A stretch of 64,000 nt of DNA from a virus: the IMG/VR virus record IMGVR_UViG_3300030099_006646, positions 62,001-126,000 of that record; one strand, 5' to 3'. Both the position numbers and the translations under genes were made by a program. Below are positions 59,322 to 64,000 of this stretch, piece after piece. Below the pieces are notes generated by a model. The model was not told where the DNA came from and ran no database searches. It saw only the letters and a list, made by a program, of their open reading frames with translations. How positions within the stretch are numbered: the first letter of the stretch is position 1; each line of letters starts with the position of its first letter.

Positions 59322-62300
59322 ATGAGTAGGAAGACGCCTTCCATTCCGTTCGTCAATTTGCACGGACATTCAACGTTTAGCATCAATGATGGCTTTGGGT
59401 TCCCACAAGAACACATGGACTTTGCTTACAACAACGGCTGCGATGCCTTGGCTCTTACTGACCACGGTCACGCCAATGGTATGAGTTACCAACTTCTTCA
59501 CGCAAAGAAGATGAAAGCAGAAGGCAAAGACTTCAAGCCAATCTTTGGCGTTGAAGCATACTTCCTGCCATCTATTGAAGACTGGCTTGCAGAAGTTGAA
59601 GAACTCAAAGAAGACAAGAAAGCTGCCAGAAAGCTAAAGAAGCACACTGGCACTATGGAGTCTGAAGATGAAGGCGAAACAAAAGACAGCAAACGTGTGC
59701 GTAACCGCAGACGTCATTTAATTCTTCTTGCTCAAAGTCAAAAAGGATTGAGCAACATATTTAAACTTATTTCGGAAAGTTTCACAAACGACAACTTTTA
59801 TCGCTTTCCGAGAATCGACTACAAACTATTGGAGAAATACAATGAAGGGGTTATGGCTTCGTCTGCTTGCCTTGGTGGTGTTTACGCAGGTGACTATTGG
59901 GCTAATCGTGACAGCGGCAGCGATGCTGTTTTAGATGCTATGCGCCGAACAACAACCAAGATGCAATCCATCTTTGGTGATCGTTGGTTCGGTGAGGTGC
60001 AGTGGAACAACATTCCAGAACAGCATGAACTAAACAAATACATTCTACAAATCAAAGACGAGTTTAATCTTAAAGTTATTTCCACAGCAGACAGTCATTA
60101 CCCGACTGACACTGCTTGGAAAGATAGAGAACTATACAAGCGTCTTGGTTTTCTTAATCGTCCAACAAAGCCTGAATGGCTTTCGGACCATCTACCAGAA
60201 GACATCGAAGAAATTGGTTACGAGCTTTATCCAAAGAACGGCGACCAAATGTTCGAGGCTTACAAGAAGTATTCTGCTGAATGCGGTGTAGAGTACGACG
60301 ATGAAGAAGTAAAAGAAACTATCTCTTATACTTATCACATCGCACATGAAGTTATTGAAGACTTTATGCCGGATGATTCAATCAAGCTTCCTGACTTTGT
60401 TATTCCAGATGGAATGGAAGCAGAGACGGTTCTAGAAGAATACGCTCTTCTAGCTTTAAAAGAGAAAGAACTTCACCTAGATAAAGAATACTCTGACCGA
60501 TTGAAGCATGAGCTTGAGGTAATCAACGGTCAGGGCTTTGCTAAATACTTTCTTACAATGAAGGCTATTGCTGATAAAGCAAACGAAGGTTGGCTTACAG
60601 GTCTAGGTCGAGGCTCTGCTGCTTCGTCTCTTGTGTCTTATGTCTTGGGCATTACGCAGATTGACCCTATCAAGTACAATCTAATCTTCTCGCGCTTTAT
60701 GTCTGAGAACCAAGCACAGATTGGTATGCCTGATATTGATTACGATGTAAGTGATCGTATGGCTCTTACAGAAAAACTAATTGAAGATTGGGGTGAGACA
60801 TCTGTTGTCCCTATCTCTAACTATAATACCCTGCAACTTCGCTCTCTAATCAAAGATATCTCCAAGTTTTATGAGATTCCTTTCATAGAAGTAAATAAAG
60901 TTACAGGTGCTATGATTAATGAAGCTATGCCCCACGCCAAAGCAAAGCACGGCATTAAAGCAGGCGTCTATAATCCTACCTTTGAAGAAGTAAAAGAGTT
61001 CTCTTCAAGCCTTCAGGCGTTCTTTCGTAAGTATCCTCATGTTGCTACGCACGTCGATGGTATCTACGGCTCTATTCGCGCTGTATCCCGTCACGCTGGT
61101 GGTGTTGTGATTGGTCAAGAGCTAGACAAGCACATGCCACTTATCTCTTCTGGTGGAGTGCGACAAACTCCCTGGTCAGAAGGAATGAATGTTCGTCACT
61201 TGGAGCCACTAGGCTTTATTAAGTTTGACTTGCTTGGTCTTTCTACGCTGGCTATGATGGAGAATGCTATTAAAGCAATCTTAAAGCGTCATCACAATGT
61301 AGAGAACCCAACATTCAAAGACATTAAAAAGTATTACGACAAAACTCTTCACCCAGATGTTATTGACTTTGATGACCAGAAGGTGTACAAGAATGTATTC
61401 CACAAAGGTAAGTTTGTAGGTACATTCCAGTTTACACAAGCAGGCGTCCAAAACTTCTGCAAACGAGCCAAGCCTACTTGTCTTGATGACCTTTCGGCTA
61501 TTACATCTATCTATCGTCCAGGTCCTCTCAGCGCCAAAGTAGATAGGCTATACACCAAAGCCAAGAATAACAAAGATAGTGTAAATTATCTTCACCCTCT
61601 TATCGAAGAAGAGACGAGAGAGACATTCGGCTTTGTTCTTTACCAGGAGCAGATTGCTACAATCACTCACAAGATTGGTAAAAACATTACGCTTGACGAA
61701 GGAAACATTATTCGTAAGCTCTTAACCAAGCGAGGAACAGGTAAAGAAAAACAACTTAAAAAGTTCCACGACAGGTTTATCCAAGGAGCTTTGGAAAAGA
61801 AGATTGATAAAACTACAGCACAGGAAATCTGGCAGACCCTAGAAAACTTCGCTAAGTATGGGTTCAACAAAGCTCACTCAACTTCTTATGCTGCTATTTC
61901 TTATCAGTGTGCTTGGCTCTACACTTACTATCCAGCAGAGTGGATGGCTGCTTTCTTGGACAAAGAGCCCGAGGCAAGAAAAGAAAAAGCAATCAATATT
62001 GCAAAATCTTTCGGTTTTAACATTCGAGGGCTTGATGTAAATCTTTCAGGAATTGAATGGGAGATTGACCCTGACGATGATAAAACTCTTATCCAGCCGC
62101 TTAACTCTCTTAAAGGACTAGGAGATAAAGCTATTGAGCAGATTCTCAATCATCGACCTTTTAGTTCAGTTGAAGATTTAATCTTTAACGAAGAGATTGT
62201 ATATTCTAAACTTAACAAAAAGGCTCTAAATGTTTTAGCATTGAGTGGAGCTTTGGATTGTCTTAAAGACGACAGGTTTAAAGGAATGAAACACTTCTGG

Positions 62301-62777
62301 TCTTCTGTTGTTGTTGATAGACCAAAGAATAAGAAGAAGTTAGATGAAAATATTCAAGCATATCAAGAAGAAGCTGAATTTTCGATTGATGAAAAGATTG
62401 CTAATCTTTCTGATCTTACCGGCATCTTTCCTCTTGATCTTGTTATTAATGATTCTCTACACCAGCGCTTTCGTGACCGCGCTATTCCCCCTTTAGGAGA
62501 CGAGGATAATCGCTTCTCTTATCAAGTAAACGATGGCTATATTACTTGGTGTATCCCACGAGAAGTAATTAAAAAGAAAACCAGAAATAAAAAGGATTTT
62601 TGGATAGTTAGAGTAACGGACGAAACCTGCGTTGATAGCAAGATTAAATGCTGGGGCGTAAACTCAGATAAAGACAATCTTTACTTGAATCGTCCTTATA
62701 TTGTAAAAGTAAACTTTAGCGACCAGTGGGGGTTCTCTACCAAGAGAGGCACTTCTAACTGGAAATTGATGGGATAA
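59322..62777 (+). CDS. DNA polymerase III alpha subunit (DnaE-type, C family)
   Basis: 1151 residues, close to E. coli DnaE (1160). N-terminal PHP domain: LHGHSTFSIND (residues 13-23) and ALTDHGHANG. Polymerase core: GLGRGSAASSLV (near 430), the catalytic pair in GMPDIDYDVSD (near 469) and FDLLGLSTLAM (third acid). RPGPLSA and FVLYQEQIA lie in the fingers part. C-terminal region ends without a clear tau-binding tail. It is the likely main replicase, with own sigma70 promoter, in place of the T4 family B enzyme. Confidence 0.93.
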   Translation: MSRKTPSIPFVNLHGHSTFSINDGFGFPQEHMDFAYNNGCDALALTDHGHANGMSYQLLHAKKMKAEGKDFKPIFGVEAYFLPSIEDWLAEVEELKEDKKAARKLKKHTGTMESEDEGETKDSKRVRNRRRHLILLAQSQKGLSNIFKLISESFTNDNFYRFPRIDYKLLEKYNEGVMASSACLGGVYAGDYWANRDSGSDAVLDAMRRTTTKMQSIFGDRWFGEVQWNNIPEQHELNKYILQIKDEFNLKVISTADSHYPTDTAWKDRELYKRLGFLNRPTKPEWLSDHLPEDIEEIGYELYPKNGDQMFEAYKKYSAECGVEYDDEEVKETISYTYHIAHEVIEDFMPDDSIKLPDFVIPDGMEAETVLEEYALLALKEKELHLDKEYSDRLKHELEVINGQGFAKYFLTMKAIADKANEGWLTGLGRGSAASSLVSYVLGITQIDPIKYNLIFSRFMSENQAQIGMPDIDYDVSDRMALTEKLIEDWGETSVVPISNYNTLQLRSLIKDISKFYEIPFIEVNKVTGAMINEAMPHAKAKHGIKAGVYNPTFEEVKEFSSSLQAFFRKYPHVATHVDGIYGSIRAVSRHAGGVVIGQELDKHMPLISSGGVRQTPWSEGMNVRHLEPLGFIKFDLLGLSTLAMMENAIKAILKRHHNVENPTFKDIKKYYDKTLHPDVIDFDDQKVYKNVFHKGKFVGTFQFTQAGVQNFCKRAKPTCLDDLSAITSIYRPGPLSAKVDRLYTKAKNNKDSVNYLHPLIEEETRETFGFVLYQEQIATITHKIGKNITLDEGNIIRKLLTKRGTGKEKQLKKFHDRFIQGALEKKIDKTTAQEIWQTLENFAKYGFNKAHSTSYAAISYQCAWLYTYYPAEWMAAFLDKEPEARKEKAINIAKSFGFNIRGLDVNLSGIEWEIDPDDDKTLIQPLNSLKGLGDKAIEQILNHRPFSSVEDLIFNEEIVYSKLNKKALNVLALSGALDCLKDDRFKGMKHFWSSVVVDRPKNKKKLDENIQAYQEEAEFSIDEKIANLSDLTGIFPLDLVINDSLHQRFRDRAIPPLGDEDNRFSYQVNDGYITWCIPREVIKKKTRNKKDFWIVRVTDETCVDSKIKCWGVNSDKDNLYLNRPYIVKVNFSDQWGFSTKRGTSNWKLMG

Positions 62778-62779
62778 TA

Positions 62780-62884
62780 ATGAGCGACTTCGAGATTATA
62801 GGAATATTCTTTGGATTTTTGACAGGGCTAGTATTAGCTCCTGGTATCATCCTTAAGATTAAAGAATATTTGGACAGAAAATGA
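62780..62884 (+). CDS. 34-residue membrane peptide
   Basis: ATG 62780 follows the dnaE stop; the segment IIGIFFGFLTGLVLAPGIIL is a membrane helix. The stop overlaps the next start (ATGA). Function unknown; too short for family assignment. Confidence 0.45.
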   Translation: MSDFEIIGIFFGFLTGLVLAPGIILKIKEYLDRK

Positions 62885-63003
62885 AATGGGAAACCAAAGA
62901 TAAACTAAGAAAAGGAGGATTTGTTCTTTTTCTTATATTGTGGGGGCTAGCGATCGGCTATTTCTTTACAAACTGTCAAGATACACCTATAATAATGTTC
63001 TAG
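62881..63003 (+). CDS. 40-residue membrane peptide
   Basis: ATG 62881 overlaps the previous stop. Basic N terminus (WETKDKLRKGG) and one membrane segment (FVLFLILWGLAIGYFF), then a short tail with a single Cys. ATGA coupling to the gene before supports that it is real. Confidence 0.45.
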   Translation: MKWETKDKLRKGGFVLFLILWGLAIGYFFTNCQDTPIIMF

Positions 63004-63010
63004 GAGAACC

Positions 63011-63805
63011 ATGAAATCACCTTTAAGATATCCAGGCGGTAAATCAAGAGGCGCTAAATACATCACAACCTTTGTTCCAAACGATGCAGAAGAGTTCTGC
63101 TCTCCTTTTATCGGAGGAGGCTCAGTAGAGTTGATGATTGCAGCCAGAGGCACAAAGGTTTATGGTTATGATATATTCCAGCCTTTGACTTGCTTCTGGA
63201 AACATCTTCTTAAGTCCCCTATGGCTCTTGCCACGCTCTCTGATACATATCGCACTCCGCTTGATGGAAACAGAGGACTCACAAGGCAAGACTTTCTGCG
63301 ATTTAAGAAAGATCTTTGTGAAGAGCCTGCGACTACTTTGACACACGCAGCAAAATTCTATGCACTCAATCGCAGTTCATTCTCAGGCGCTACACTTTCA
63401 GGCGGCTACTCAAAGCAAGCAGCCTATAAGCGCTTCACAACTAGCTCTATTGAGCGCGTAAGGAAGTTTCAAGAGCCTAACCTAGAGGTGGATTGCCTAG
63501 ACTTTAAAGAGTCCATATCTAAGCATCCTGATGCGTTCTTGTATTGTGACCCTCCCTACATGCTAGAGAAGAACAACAATCTTTATGGAAAGAATGGCGA
63601 TACCCACTCAGGCTTTGACCACGAAGGACTATTTAATCTATTGAATAAAAGAAAAGGATGGTTATTATCTTATAATAATACTCCTGAAATCAGAGAGATG
63701 TATAAGGATTACGAAATCTTTGATGCACACTGGGCTTATGGCATGAAAAATGTTTCAACAAAAACGATGGGTTCCAGTTCTGAAATACTAATTATAGGGC
63801 AATGA
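63011..63805 (+). CDS. DNA adenine methylase (Dam-type)
   Basis: 264 residues. The AdoMet site has RYPGGKS (residues 6-12) and FIGGGSVEL (about 33-41). The catalytic motif is DPPY (about residue 179), with the final STKTMGSSSEILI typical of Dam/MTaseD12 enzymes. It methylates adenine in DNA, possibly to guard against host restriction. Good TAGGAG site. The end overlaps the next gene (ATGA). Confidence 0.88.
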   Translation: MKSPLRYPGGKSRGAKYITTFVPNDAEEFCSPFIGGGSVELMIAARGTKVYGYDIFQPLTCFWKHLLKSPMALATLSDTYRTPLDGNRGLTRQDFLRFKKDLCEEPATTLTHAAKFYALNRSSFSGATLSGGYSKQAAYKRFTTSSIERVRKFQEPNLEVDCLDFKESISKHPDAFLYCDPPYMLEKNNNLYGKNGDTHSGFDHEGLFNLLNKRKGWLLSYNNTPEIREMYKDYEIFDAHWAYGMKNVSTKTMGSSSEILIIGQ

Positions 63806-64000
63806 ACATGAACAAAGATCTTAGAAAGCTTGTAGTATCTGTAGTGAAAGAGGAAGTAGAAAACTTCAAGGTTCCTCCTGAGATGAAAAAGAGCCTAGAT
63901 GGTCCTATGCCCAGCCCGCAAGATAGTGAAGAAAGAAATCTTCAGAAAGCGATTAGGGCTATTGAAGCAGAGGGGTACGATTACGAGATTCGCGGAAAAA
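63802..64000 (+). CDS. Tagged protein, 3' partial, unknown
   Basis: ATG 63802 overlaps the methylase stop (ATG 63808 is the alternative). The start MNMNKDLRKLVVSVVKEEVE is a loose form of the tag seen in other genes here. The frame is open to the window end, and a helical QKAIRAIEAEGYDYEIRGK part is visible. Function unknown. Confidence 0.5.
   Translation, partial: MNMNKDLRKLVVSVVKEEVENFKVPPEMKKSLDGPMPSPQDSEERNLQKAIRAIEAEGYDYEIRGK

Overview
The window is one contiguous, AT-rich, tightly packed stretch of a tailed-phage genome. Every credible gene is on the + strand, many genes overlap by a few bases, and no ribosomal RNA, tRNA, CRISPR array or insertion sequence was found. The head, neck and tail genes form a T4-like (contractile-tail) set: terminase gp17, portal gp20, prohead protease gp21, scaffold gp22, major capsid gp23, neck gp13/gp14/gp15, sheath gp18, tube gp19, a gp26-like protein, tape measure, and gp53/gp54-like baseplate proteins. 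The host cannot be read from the sequence. Good Shine-Dalgarno sites, sigma70-type promoters, a B12-dependent ribonucleotide reductase and a phage-borne S21-like protein suggest a Gram-negative, probably aquatic or marine, bacterium.

Layout. 1-2083: end of a virion-type protein, RuvC-like resolvase, primase. 2101-3699: two tandem LamG proteins. 3745-4050: a small tagged protein with a possible UGA readthrough. 4093-7245: an SbcD/SbcC (gp47/gp46) fusion. 7257-9223: small membrane and coiled-coil genes (possible lysis genes), a zinc-ribbon protein and an unknown. 9243-15578: terminase, portal, prohead genes, protease. 15588-15806: an S21-like ribosomal protein. 15806-21729: structural proteins, including two fibers with S74 self-cleaving chaperone domains. 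21903-25872: scaffold, capsid, a small head-type protein and a Lys/Pro-rich protein. 25951-43638: neck, sheath, tube, tail chaperone with a candidate programmed frameshift, tape measure, baseplate and two large unknowns. 43647-53287: family A polymerase module, FtsZ/tubulin-like protein, gp32-like SSB, FKBP, UvsX, 5' exonuclease, DnaB-type helicase, class II RNR. 53348-64000: GroES-like co-chaperonin, transglycosylase, nucleotidyltransferase-like protein, nuclease-like tagged protein, cysteine synthase, DnaE-type DNA polymerase III alpha, Dam methylase.

How it works together. The morphogenesis set is T4-like, but the replication set is closer to a bacterial one: a C-family replicase (DnaE) plus a small Pol A module and a separate 5' nuclease, instead of the T4 family B polymerase. 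Two promoter classes are visible. The sequence CTATTTAT lies shortly upstream of structural operons and is a candidate late-promoter element. CTTGAA-N16/17-TATAAT lies before replication and metabolism genes. Strong hairpin terminators separate the head modules. Several small proteins share an amphipathic N-terminal tag ending near a T4-like LxE cleavage motif, like that in the capsid protein, and may be packaged in the head.

Most interesting observations: the S21-like protein, the +1/-2 frameshift site upstream of the tape measure, the in-frame UGA with a coding-like extension, the SbcD-SbcC fusion, the FtsZ-like protein without the acidic catalytic loop, the covarying intercistronic hairpins around gp32, and the shared packaging-type tag on a nuclease-like protein.
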